Below are positions 16,883-24,724 of a DNA stretch of 64,000 nucleotides, in pieces (positions within the stretch are counted from its first letter, which is position 1; every line of letters starts with the position of its first letter). The position numbers were made by a program, and so were the translations under genes. The DNA comes from Novosphingobium sp. RL4. GTDB taxonomy: Bacteria > Pseudomonadota > Alphaproteobacteria > Sphingomonadales > Sphingomonadaceae. Location of the stretch: the NCBI RefSeq assembly GCF_035658495.1, contig NZ_CP141945.1:1120001-1184000 (forward strand), given 5' to 3'. The notes beneath the pieces are model-generated. The model saw only the letters and a list, made by a program, of their open reading frames with translations. It ran no database searches and was not told the DNA's origin.

Positions 16883-16912
16883 TGATAGCGTGTTTCGAGC
16901 GCCGTGATAGCG
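16883..16912. repeat. Direct repeat TGATAGCG x2 before lacI-type gene
   Basis: TGATAGCG occurs at 16883-16890 and 16905-16912, 22 bases apart start to start (about two helical turns), just upstream of the LacI-family start at 16859. It could be an autoregulatory site; the short length also allows chance. Confidence 0.25.
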
Positions 16913-16939
16913 CCGGAAAACGGCAACTGGGCGTGCCTG

Positions 16940-18622
16940 TCAGATCGTGCCGGCCTTGAGCCCTTTCACGGCATGATCCACCGCCCGTGCGGTCAGGGCC
17001 ATGAACGTCAGGGATGGGTTGACGCAGGAAATCGACGCCATCTGCGCACCGTCCGTGACGAAGAGGTTCGAGGCGTCATGCGCCTGGCTCCACTTGTTGA
17101 GCACCGAGGTTCGCGGGTCGTTGCCCATGCGCGCACCGCCCATCTCGTGAATGGCATCGCCCGGAACGTGTTCCTTGACCTTGCTCTCGACGTTCTTCAG
17201 TCCGGCGGCCCGCAGCATCTTTTCGCCCTGCTCGCGCGCGTCGGCCATCATGCGCAGTTCGTTGTCGCGGAATGTCACGTTGAACTGCATCAGCGGAATG
17301 CCGAAGCGGTCCACCTTGTTCGGGTTCAAGGTAACCCGATTGTCCTCGTAGGGCAGGCATTCGCCAAAAGCCCCCATCTGGAACTTCCACCCGCTGTAAC
17401 GGCGCATCCCTTCTTTCATCGACGCGCCGAAGCCGACCGGCTTGGACGGTTCGCGATAGGCGCCGCCCTGATAGCCGTAGCCGCGCCGGAACCCGAGGTC
17501 TTCGTCCCGGCCGTTGTTGCGAAAGCGCGGGACATAGATGGCGCCGGGGCGGCGGCCATATTCGATGAACTCCTCCATGCCGGGAATGTCACCCTTCACG
17601 CCGACACGGAAGATATGGTCCATCACATAGCGGCCCAACGTGCCGCTGGTGTCGAAATGGCTGCGTTCGCTGCCCTGGGCACGCGAATTCATGAGAATCT
17701 GCACCGAACCGAGCGTCGAGGCGTTCAGGAAGACGATCCTGGCGCGCACCACTTCCGCCAGCCCGGTCTTGGCATCTACGAAACGGACGCCGGTGACTTT
17801 CCTGCTGGCCGGATCGTATTCCAGGTTGGTGACAACCGCATCCGAGCGCAGCGTCAACCGGCCGGTCGCGCGTGCGGCAGGCAGGGTGACCGCCTGTGTC
17901 GAGAAATAGGCGCCGAAGGAGCAGCCGTTGCTGCACTGGTTGCGCAACTGGCATTTGGAGCGGTTCTGCTCGGGCTTGTCCTCGGTCATGTTGGACAGGC
18001 GGGCGTTGATCATCTTGCGGCCGGGGAATGCGGTTTCCAGCCGCTGTTTCATCCATTTCTCGGCGATGTTCATCGGCATCGGCGGCTGGAATTCGCTGTC
18101 CGGCAGATAGTCGAGATTTTCGCGCGATCCCGATACGCCGATGTACTTTTCGACATAGGTGTACCAGGGCGCGAGATCGTCATAGCCGATGGGCCATTCG
18201 CCGCCGATGCCGTCGCGCTTGTTCGCCTCGAAATCGGCTGCGCTCCATCGGAAGCTCCAACGGCCCCATATCAGCGACTTGCCGCCGACTGCCGCCGGAC
18301 GAATCCAGTAGAACTTGCTGCCCTCCTCGTAATCGTAGGGGTTCAGCCGGTCATTGTTGTAGAAGGCCTGGTTGCTGGGGGCGACATAGCCATGCTGGGC
18401 GATGAAATAATCGCTCTCCCTCAGCCCGTCCGGCATGATGTTGCGAGCGGGCACCTCATAGGCAGGCTTGCCGTCGTAAGCGTAGCCTTCGCCGTGCTCG
18501 ACCATGTGGCCGCGATCGAGCATCAGCACCCGCAGTCCCTTTTCGGTCAGTTCCTTTGCGGCCCAGCCGCCGCTGATGCCCGAGCCGATGACGATTGCAT
18601 CGAAGCTGTCCGTTGAAGCCAT
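16940..18622 (-). CDS. GMC-family FAD oxidoreductase, probable glycoside 3-dehydrogenase (copy 2)
   Basis: A 560-residue GMC protein with the FAD motif VIGSGISGGWAAKEL near the N-terminus and HEMGGARMG and SCVNPSLTFMAL near the C-terminus. It has no export signal; the matching twin-arginine small subunit is encoded at 19489-20055, two genes upstream, with a TIM-barrel gene between. It should oxidise a sugar or glycoside in the periplasm and reduce cytochrome c. It is the last enzyme gene of the long minus-strand operon that begins at the cytochrome c gene. The divergence from copy 1 suggests a different substrate range. Confidence 0.88.
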   Translation of the reverse strand: MASTDSFDAIVIGSGISGGWAAKELTEKGLRVLMLDRGHMVEHGEGYAYDGKPAYEVPARNIMPDGLRESDYFIAQHGYVAPSNQAFYNNDRLNPYDYEEGSKFYWIRPAAVGGKSLIWGRWSFRWSAADFEANKRDGIGGEWPIGYDDLAPWYTYVEKYIGVSGSRENLDYLPDSEFQPPMPMNIAEKWMKQRLETAFPGRKMINARLSNMTEDKPEQNRSKCQLRNQCSNGCSFGAYFSTQAVTLPAARATGRLTLRSDAVVTNLEYDPASRKVTGVRFVDAKTGLAEVVRARIVFLNASTLGSVQILMNSRAQGSERSHFDTSGTLGRYVMDHIFRVGVKGDIPGMEEFIEYGRRPGAIYVPRFRNNGRDEDLGFRRGYGYQGGAYREPSKPVGFGASMKEGMRRYSGWKFQMGAFGECLPYEDNRVTLNPNKVDRFGIPLMQFNVTFRDNELRMMADAREQGEKMLRAAGLKNVESKVKEHVPGDAIHEMGGARMGNDPRTSVLNKWSQAHDASNLFVTDGAQMASISCVNPSLTFMALTARAVDHAVKGLKAGTI

Positions 18623-18646
18623 GGTGATCCTTTCCGCCGTCGATGG

Positions 18647-19492
18647 TCAGAAGCGCAGGGCGCTGAGCGTTCGGAAGCTCTGGGTGATGTCGGGCAGGTA
18701 TGGCGCGGGGGACTGATCGTTCTCGACATAGAAATGCCGTGCTCCGGCAAGCCCGTTCAGCTTGAAGATGCTGGCGAAGTCGATCGTTCCGGCGCCGACG
18801 GATGTCATGCTCCGGTCCGCGCGCATATCCTTCACATGATAGGCATAGACACGTCCGGCAAGGCTGCGGATCAGCGCCTGCGGATCCTGCCCCGCATAGA
18901 TGGCCCAGTAGAGATCGAGCTCGATCTTGACGTGCGCGGGATTGCAGGCCTTTACCAGCCGGTCGAACAGGCTGATGCCGTCCGGTTTGACGGTGAATTC
19001 GAAGTCGTGGTTGTGATAGGCGAAGCCCAGACCCGCCGCTTTCAGTTTTTCGCCGATGCGGTTGATATTGGCGGTTGCGGCGTCCCAGGCGGGGCCGTTG
19101 CGGTGCTTGTCGACCATGTAGGGCAAGACGATCGTGTCGGCGCCCAGCGTTCTGGCCATGGTCAGGCTGGCGTCGAAATTGTCCATCAGCGCGTCATAGC
19201 CGACATGGATCGAAGGGCTCTTCAGGCCGAGCCTGTCCATGGTCCTGCGAAGCAGCGCGTGGTCCATGGTATCGTAACCGCCGCCGCCATATTCGACTTC
19301 GCGATAGCCGATCTTCGCGACCGTTTCGAGCGTGGCGACCGGATCGGCGGCGAAGAGTTCGCGCACGGTGTAGAGTTGCAGCCCGATGCTGCGCAGCTGC
19401 GCGGCGCGAGCGAGGCCGGCGAGGAAGGGCTGGCTTGCGAGCGCGGCGAGGCCGCCGGCACCCAGCATCACGGAACGACGGTTCATGATCAT
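18647..19492 (-). CDS. Exported TIM-barrel sugar isomerase/epimerase-family protein
   Basis: A 281-residue xylose-isomerase-like TIM barrel with a twin-arginine signal (NRRSVMLGAGGLAALASQ, cleavage near ARAAQ). Metal-site segments seen are YHNHDFEF, KIELDLYW and YHVKDMR. Export is notable because most family members are cytoplasmic. A periplasmic form would fit an enzyme that acts on the product of the periplasmic dehydrogenase, for example a 3-keto-glycoside lyase/hydratase or isomerase. ATGA overlap with the upstream small-subunit gene indicates coupled translation. Exact chemistry is unknown. Confidence 0.85.
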   Translation of the reverse strand: MIMNRRSVMLGAGGLAALASQPFLAGLARAAQLRSIGLQLYTVRELFAADPVATLETVAKIGYREVEYGGGGYDTMDHALLRRTMDRLGLKSPSIHVGYDALMDNFDASLTMARTLGADTIVLPYMVDKHRNGPAWDAATANINRIGEKLKAAGLGFAYHNHDFEFTVKPDGISLFDRLVKACNPAHVKIELDLYWAIYAGQDPQALIRSLAGRVYAYHVKDMRADRSMTSVGAGTIDFASIFKLNGLAGARHFYVENDQSPAPYLPDITQSFRTLSALRF

Positions 19493-20055
19493 GCGGAATA
19501 GACCTTGTTGACCTGTGAATAGGGGAAAGCGCCGTTGTATTCGCCCGGAACAGGCAGATACTCGCGCTCCTGCGTGATACCGATTTCAGAGGTGTAATAG
19601 CCTACGACCACCATCTGTCGGAACGGCTTGAAGAACAGGACGCCGTCGGGAAGCTGGTCGTTCATGGCCAGCGTCAGCAGCGCGTCCTGTTGCTCCGGCG
19701 TGGCCTGCACCGCGGGCAGCCCGTAATCCTGCCGGCTGCGTGCATCGATTTCCGCCAGGCCGGAAAGGATCGGGTCGCGATCTTCGGCGAAGGCCCAGTC
19801 GGCCAGCAGCTTCTCGATATAAAGGGGAACGCCTGCGGCGATGGCGCCGGGGGTGTCGGTCGCCGGGATGATCCGTTCGCTCAGCGCGGTCATCAGCGCA
19901 CGTTGTTCGGGCGTGAAGACCTGGATGCTGGGAGCGCCCTGATCGATCGCCGGAATGCTGGCTGCCGATGCGATTCCTGCCGCGCGGGCGAGCGGGGCGA
20001 ACAGCTGGGCTCCGAACATGGCGACCATGCCGGCAAGCGCGTTTCTGCGATCCAT
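19489..20055 (-). CDS. Gluconate 2-dehydrogenase subunit 3-family protein (GMC partner, copy 2)
   Basis: A 188-residue Gluconate_2-dh3 protein with a twin-arginine-type leader (DRRNALAGMVAMFGAQLFAP). SERIIPATDTPGAIAAGV and the C-terminal REYLPVPGEYNGAFPY are family blocks parallel to those of copy 1. It should pair with the GMC protein at 16940-18622. The ATG overlaps the stop of the DUF1080 gene by one base (TAATG), and its own stop overlaps the next gene by ATGA. The arrangement points to one tightly coupled operon. Confidence 0.87.
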   Translation of the reverse strand: MDRRNALAGMVAMFGAQLFAPLARAAGIASAASIPAIDQGAPSIQVFTPEQRALMTALSERIIPATDTPGAIAAGVPLYIEKLLADWAFAEDRDPILSGLAEIDARSRQDYGLPAVQATPEQQDALLTLAMNDQLPDGVLFFKPFRQMVVVGYYTSEIGITQEREYLPVPGEYNGAFPYSQVNKVYSA

Positions 20056-20882
20056 TATCGTGCTGCCCCTTTCAGGTCCTGTGCGATGGCCTCTTCCGGC
20101 AGGGGGCGTACCCAGATGTTGCGGAAGGAAACGGGGGAATCGTGATCCTGCAACTGGATCGGGGCCTTGTCGCCATGCGCTTCATACTGCGCGACCTTGC
20201 GCCATGCCGTGGTGCCCAGCATGGCCTGATGATTCTGCACCAGAACGCCGTTCAGCAGCACCGTGACATAGGCCGGGCGCTGCAGGCCGCCGTTCGCATC
20301 GAAGCGCGGGCGCTCGAACACGATGTCGTAGCTTTGCCATTCTCCCGGCGGGCGGGACGGGTTAACCAGCGGCGGCTTCCACGCATAGACCGCGCCCACG
20401 GCGCCATCGGCGTATGTCGGGTTTTGAAAGCTGTCGAGAATCTGGACCTCGTAGCGCTGCATGAACCAGATTCCGCTGTTGCCGCGGTTCTGGGAACTCT
20501 TCTGCGGCGGGTTGGGGGAGCGGAATTCGAGATGCAATTGCACGTCGCCGAATTCCTGCCGGGTGACGAGATTGTTCTCGCCCCCGCTCTGGGCGCGGGG
20601 CGGGACCGTCATCACGCCCTTCTCCACAGTCCAGGGACCGCGTTCGCCGCGCCAGGCATCGAGCGAAGTGCCCGAGAACAGGACGACGGCATCAGACGGC
20701 GCGCCGCCCAAAGCGGCAGCGGGCACGACTGCGGGCGGAGCCGGCCGATCGGGATCGTGGACATGCCAGTTGCCTCCCGGCAGGATCGGCGTGTCCCTGA
20801 AGCCCGGCTTGTCCTCTGCGTGAACGAGCGTACCGGCCAGGATGGTTCCCGCCATGAGCACGCCGATCGGGATGTACTTCAT
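20055..20882 (-). CDS. Exported DUF1080 / 3-keto-disaccharide hydrolase-family protein
   Basis: A 275-residue protein with a Sec signal peptide (cleavage near LVHAED, residue 22) and a jelly-roll DUF1080 domain: VVLFSGTSLDAWRGE, EFGDVQLHLEFRSP, NRGNSGIWFMQRYEVQILDS, and FRNIWVRPL at the end. This family includes enzymes that cleave 3-keto-glycosides by elimination or hydrolysis, now named 3-keto-disaccharide hydrolases. Placement beside GMC dehydrogenase subunits supports the same role here, acting in the periplasm after oxidation at C3. The gene is 15 bases downstream of the HPI-like gene. Confidence 0.87.
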   Translation of the reverse strand: MKYIPIGVLMAGTILAGTLVHAEDKPGFRDTPILPGGNWHVHDPDRPAPPAVVPAAALGGAPSDAVVLFSGTSLDAWRGERGPWTVEKGVMTVPPRAQSGGENNLVTRQEFGDVQLHLEFRSPNPPQKSSQNRGNSGIWFMQRYEVQILDSFQNPTYADGAVGAVYAWKPPLVNPSRPPGEWQSYDIVFERPRFDANGGLQRPAYVTVLLNGVLVQNHQAMLGTTAWRKVAQYEAHGDKAPIQLQDHDSPVSFRNIWVRPLPEEAIAQDLKGAAR

Positions 20883-20897
20883 CCTCTCGCTCCCTGT

Positions 20898-21812
20898 TTA
20901 TGGTCTGTCGATGGCCCGATAGGCGGCGATCAGTCGGTCTTCGCCCTCTCGCCCGGCTACGGAGTTGCCATGCTCCATGCCGATCACGCCGGTATAGCTA
21001 TGGGCGCGCAGCCAGCGCACGATGTTGGCGAAGTTGATTTCGCCGGTTCCGGGTTCCTTGCGGCCGGGATTGTCGCCGAACTGGATATAGCCGATCTCGG
21101 CCCAGCAGGCGTCCAGCGTCGGGATCAGGTTCCCGGACTGGATCTGCTCGTGATAGATATCGGCCAGGATCTTGACGCCCGGACTGTCGGCACCGCGCGC
21201 GACGGCATAGCCTTGGGCGATGGACTGCATGAAGACGCCGGGATGGTTGGTGCGCGTATTGAGCGGCTCCATCACCAGCGTCAGCCCGTGCGGCGCGACT
21301 ATGTCTCCGGCGCGGCGCATGCAATCGATGATCCGCCCGGTCTGGATGGCTTCCGGCACCTTGCGGTCCATGAAGCCGGTAACGACCGTCATGTGCCGGG
21401 CACCCAGCCGCTTTGCGACCTCTACGGAGGTTCGGATATCGGCCAGGAAGGCGTCCCGGTCGGCATCGTCGTTGCTGCCCAGTACCGGCCGGAAATCGGC
21501 CCACTTCGGCATGCTGGCGACGAAGACGCCCATGGTCATCCCGCGCTGCGAAAGCGCGCGGGCCATGGCTTCCTGTTGTTCGACCGGCCGCTTGCGCGCC
21601 TCGTTGTCCTCCCAGGCGCGGAAACCCTGGTCGGCTGCGAAGGCGATCTGTTCCAGCAGGCCGCCCCGGCTGGCGAAGCTGCCTTCATGCGGGGCGTAGC
21701 CGAGCGAGAAACGGGCGGCGTTCGATCCGCCTGTGCCTGCGGCTGCCGAAATCGCCGGAACTGCCGCCGCGACCAGTCCGGAGGCGATCGCCGTGCGCCT
21801 CGTCATCGTCAT
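20898..21812 (-). CDS. Exported hydroxypyruvate isomerase-like TIM-barrel protein
   Basis: A 304-residue protein from ATG 21812, chosen because its ATGA overlaps the stop of the MFS gene. The leader TRRTAIASGLVAAAVPAIS is twin-arginine-like. The barrel carries VMEPLNTRTNHPG, KILADIYHEQIQSG, YIQFGDNPGRKEPGTGEINF and IGMEHGNS, the pattern of hydroxypyruvate isomerase (Hyi) relatives. Because it is exported and embedded in the keto-sugar operon, a role in isomerising or hydrating an oxidised sugar is more likely than glyoxylate metabolism; this is inference. The frame is open far upstream (to 23003) only as an antiphase shadow of the MFS gene. Confidence 0.85.
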   Translation of the reverse strand: MTMTRRTAIASGLVAAAVPAISAAAGTGGSNAARFSLGYAPHEGSFASRGGLLEQIAFAADQGFRAWEDNEARKRPVEQQEAMARALSQRGMTMGVFVASMPKWADFRPVLGSNDDADRDAFLADIRTSVEVAKRLGARHMTVVTGFMDRKVPEAIQTGRIIDCMRRAGDIVAPHGLTLVMEPLNTRTNHPGVFMQSIAQGYAVARGADSPGVKILADIYHEQIQSGNLIPTLDACWAEIGYIQFGDNPGRKEPGTGEINFANIVRWLRAHSYTGVIGMEHGNSVAGREGEDRLIAAYRAIDRP

Positions 21813-23113
21813 GCCACGCCCTCCGCGATGCGATCCGTTCGGCGCCCGGCGCGCCGTTCGGCCAGCCAGATGGCGCCGAATACCAGCAGCAGCGCCAGCG
21901 GCACGAAAGTCAGCCGGGCGAACGACTGGGACGCTGCGGCATCTTCCACGGCGCGCAGCGCGGCGCCGCTCAACCGTGTGAAGGCTTCCGGCCCGCCCGC
22001 AATCTCGACTTTCGCCTGATCGAACATTTCGCCAAGGCGCGGCAGCACGAAGAAGCTGGCCAGCGCGCCGGCCGATCCGACCAGACCCAGCGCCCAGGAG
22101 TCGCCGCGCGGATAGCGTTCGGCGACGGACGCCAGCATCGTCGGCCACATGGCGCAAACGCCCAGGCCCCAGACCGTCGAAGCCATGATCGCGGAAACCG
22201 GTGACTGGGCCTGCGAAAGCAGGAACAGGCCGATCGCGGCAAGGAGGCTCGACATCCAGAGCAGGCCGGGATTGGACAGGCGGCCCGCGATCCGCCCGGC
22301 GAAATGGCGGAACACGAACATCAGCGCGCTGACGTAGACGAGCAGCAGGATGCCCCGCATCCCCACCCGGTTGCTGAGCGCAACGTCGATCCACTGGCCG
22401 GGCGCCAGTTCGGAGGAGGCGGTGAGGAACATGGCTCCGAACCAGACGAAGAAGCTGGGACGGCGGACGACTTCCAGCATCATGTCCTTCATCGCCCGGT
22501 CGCCGGTTGCCGCAGGAGGATCGGGAAACCGGGTCGTCGCGCCAATCAGGATCACGCCGATGGCAGGCAGATAGACCAGCGCCATGATCGCCTGCCAGGG
22601 CATCAGCGGCGCCAGGAACACGCCTGCAAGTCCGCCGACGATCAATCCGCCCGGATACCACGCGTGCAGTACGTTCAGGCGATGGGTCGTGTCTTCGGGA
22701 TAGAGCCGCGCCGTCAGCGGATTGATCGAGGCTTCGGCAAAGCCCCAGCCGATGCCGCTCAGCAACATGCCCAGCCAGACCAGATGATAGATGGCCATGC
22801 CGGTGGCGAACAGGCCCGCGCTTACGATCAGCGAGGTGCCGATCAGGAAGGCCACCCCGCAGCCGATCAGGACGCGGCGGATGCCCACCCTGTCCAGCAC
22901 GGCGCTGACGACGAACACGGTGATGGAAAAGCCGAGGAAAGCGGAGCCGAGCGCCGCACCGATCATTTCTCCCGCCGCGATCGGCGCGATGGGATCGATC
23001 CACTCCCCTTTCAGGCTGCTCGCCACCGCGGCGCGCAGGGATGCGCTCATCGACGCGGTGAAGAGCGCCAGAACGCTCAGCCAGAATAGCCTTTGCCGGT
23101 TTATGCCCGTCAT
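21809..23113 (-). CDS. MFS transporter, probable sugar porter
   Basis: A 434-residue protein with about 12 membrane segments and the fucose/glucose-porter-like block GIGWGFAEASINPLTARLYPEDTTHRLN in the first half (conserved in sugar-type MFS carriers). It should bring the released sugar or oxidised sugar into the cytoplasm. It is encoded between two TIM-barrel genes and shares an ATGA overlap with the downstream one; 61 bases separate it from the gene upstream. The C-terminal tail is charged and complete. The substrate is unknown. Confidence 0.85.
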   Translation of the reverse strand: MTGINRQRLFWLSVLALFTASMSASLRAAVASSLKGEWIDPIAPIAAGEMIGAALGSAFLGFSITVFVVSAVLDRVGIRRVLIGCGVAFLIGTSLIVSAGLFATGMAIYHLVWLGMLLSGIGWGFAEASINPLTARLYPEDTTHRLNVLHAWYPGGLIVGGLAGVFLAPLMPWQAIMALVYLPAIGVILIGATTRFPDPPAATGDRAMKDMMLEVVRRPSFFVWFGAMFLTASSELAPGQWIDVALSNRVGMRGILLLVYVSALMFVFRHFAGRIAGRLSNPGLLWMSSLLAAIGLFLLSQAQSPVSAIMASTVWGLGVCAMWPTMLASVAERYPRGDSWALGLVGSAGALASFFVLPRLGEMFDQAKVEIAGGPEAFTRLSGAALRAVEDAAASQSFARLTFVPLALLLVFGAIWLAERRAGRRTDRIAEGVA

Positions 23114-23174
23114 GCCCGCTCCTCTTCCCTGTCCCCGTCTGATTTCTGTTATCGGGTTCGTGCTTGCCGCTCCG

Positions 23175-24251
23175 TCAGGTCAGGCCCAACCAGCGGCGAT
23201 TGTTGGCGGGGTCTCCGCCTCCTGCGAAATCGTCGAATGCCCGTTCCGGCCTGCGGATCATGTGCGCCTCGATGAAAGGCGCGCCTTCGCGCGCGCCGTC
23301 TTCGGGATGCTTGAGGCAGCATTCCCATTCCAGCACGGCCCAGCCTTCGTATCCATACTGGGTCAGGCGCGAGAAAATGCCGGTAAAGTCGACCTGGCCG
23401 TCGCCCAGCGAACGGAAGCGGCCGGGGCGATCGACCCAGTCGGCATAGCCCCCGTACACGCCCGCCCGTCCGGTGGGATTGAACTCCGCATCCTTCACAT
23501 GGAACATCTTGATGCGGTCATGATAGATGTCGATGAACTGGAGGTAGTCCATCGCCTGAAGCACGAAATGGCTCGGGTCGTAGAGAATATTGGCGCGAGG
23601 ATGATCGCCGACCGCGTCCAGGAACCGCTCGAAGGTCAGGCCGTCGTGCAGGTCTTCGCCGGGATGCAGTTCGTAGCAGAGATCGACACCTTCCGCGTCG
23701 AAGGCATCCAGGATCGGCCGCCAGCGTCGGCCCAGTTCCGCGAAGGCTTCCTCCACCAGTCCGGCAGGGCGCTGGGGCCAGGGATAGACGAAGGGCCAGG
23801 CCAGCGCCCCGGAAAAGGTCGCATGCGAAGTCAGCCCCAGACGGCGGCTGGCCTTGGCCGCCAGCTTCAGTTGATCCACAGCCCAGGCCTGCCGCTCGGC
23901 CGGCCGGCCGCGCAATTCGGCCGGAGCGAAATTGTCGAACGCCGCATCGTAAGCGGGGTGAACGGCCACCAGCTGGCCCTGCAGATGGGTGGACAGTTCC
24001 GTGATCTCGACCCCTGCCTCCCGGCAGCGCCCGGTCAGTTCGTCGCAATAATCCTGGCTTTCCGCAGCCAGGACGAGATCCATGCAGCGGGGATCGTTGC
24101 TGGGCACCTGAATGCCCTTGTAACCGGCCTCGGCCATCCACCGCGCCGCATTGTCCAAAGTGTCGAAAGGGGCATCGCCCATGAACTGCGCCAGGAAAAC
24201 CGCCGGACCCCGCATGGGCTTTTGCCTTGCCACTTCAGATTTTCCGATCAT
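23175..24251 (-). CDS. TIM-barrel sugar isomerase/epimerase-family protein
   Basis: A 358-residue xylose-isomerase-like barrel from ATG 24251 (ATGA overlap with the cytochrome c stop). Metal-site segments include CYELHPGEDLHDG, ILYDPSHFVLQAMDYLQF, MFHVKDAEFNP and VLEWECCLKHP. This is the longer subtype common next to Gfo/Idh/MocA oxidoreductases in inositol and keto-sugar clusters. No signal peptide is seen, so it should work in the cytoplasm on sugars imported by the adjacent MFS protein. The frame runs on upstream to 24647, but only as an antiphase shadow of the cytochrome gene. Confidence 0.85.
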   Translation of the reverse strand: MIGKSEVARQKPMRGPAVFLAQFMGDAPFDTLDNAARWMAEAGYKGIQVPSNDPRCMDLVLAAESQDYCDELTGRCREAGVEITELSTHLQGQLVAVHPAYDAAFDNFAPAELRGRPAERQAWAVDQLKLAAKASRRLGLTSHATFSGALAWPFVYPWPQRPAGLVEEAFAELGRRWRPILDAFDAEGVDLCYELHPGEDLHDGLTFERFLDAVGDHPRANILYDPSHFVLQAMDYLQFIDIYHDRIKMFHVKDAEFNPTGRAGVYGGYADWVDRPGRFRSLGDGQVDFTGIFSRLTQYGYEGWAVLEWECCLKHPEDGAREGAPFIEAHMIRRPERAFDDFAGGGDPANNRRWLGLT

Positions 24252-24616
24252 TTCAGGGTTTTGAGATAAGCGATGATCGCGGCCCGCTTGGCCGGATCGG
24301 GAGTGGCGATCGGCATGCGCGTGCCGGGCACTTTCTTGGTCGGTGCTGTCAGGAAGGCATCGAGGCTTTGATCGTCCCAACGCAGCTTCGAACCCTTGAG
24401 TGCGGGCGAGTAGTTGAACCCGGCCACCGATGCCGCAGGTCTGCCCGCAACGCCGTTCAGATTGGGGCCGACGCCGTTCTTGCCGCCTTTGTCCACGCTG
24501 TGGCAGGCACGGCATGTGTTGAACGCGGCAGGCACCGACTGCGCCATGCCCGGCGTGGCCGGAATTGCCGCCGCCATGGCGATAGCTGCCAGGCTGAGGT
24601 TTGCTGTCATGCGCAT
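24248..24616 (-). CDS. Periplasmic class I cytochrome c
   Basis: A 122-residue protein with a Sec signal (cleavage near GMAQS, residues 24-27), heme-binding CRACH (35-39) and the axial methionine in GTRMPIA (M101). It is a typical small soluble cytochrome c and the obvious electron acceptor for the GMC dehydrogenases encoded in the same island. First gene of the minus-strand operon, with a palindromic operator candidate (24651-24662) just upstream and the Gfo/Idh gene divergent. The stop overlaps the next start by ATGA. Confidence 0.92.
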   Translation of the reverse strand: MRMTANLSLAAIAMAAAIPATPGMAQSVPAAFNTCRACHSVDKGGKNGVGPNLNGVAGRPAASVAGFNYSPALKGSKLRWDDQSLDAFLTAPTKKVPGTRMPIATPDPAKRAAIIAYLKTLK

Positions 24617-24650
24617 CCTCGACTCTCCATCTTATTCTTATTGCCATACG

Positions 24651-24662
24651 TTTACCGGTAAA
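24651..24662. promoter_or_regulatory. LacI-type operator candidate between divergent sugar operons
   Basis: TTTACCGGTAAA is a perfect 12-base palindrome with the central CG of LacI/GalR sites. It sits 35 bases before the cytochrome c start and 63 before the Gfo/Idh start, in the only promoter region that can serve both. The island encodes one LacI protein (15822-16859). Confidence 0.6.
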
Positions 24663-24724
24663 TCATACCAGATCAAGGCCTGAAATCATGGCCCTGCTAC
24701 AAGCACGGAAAAGGAGGAGAGGAG

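Noticed and set aside
16904..18616. 570-residue plus-strand open frame
   Set aside because: Antisense shadow of the GMC gene at 16940-18622; composition is His/Arg/Val biased and no family pattern is seen.
19968..22019. 683-residue plus-strand open frame
   Set aside because: Shadow of three minus-strand genes with family motifs and overlapping starts and stops.
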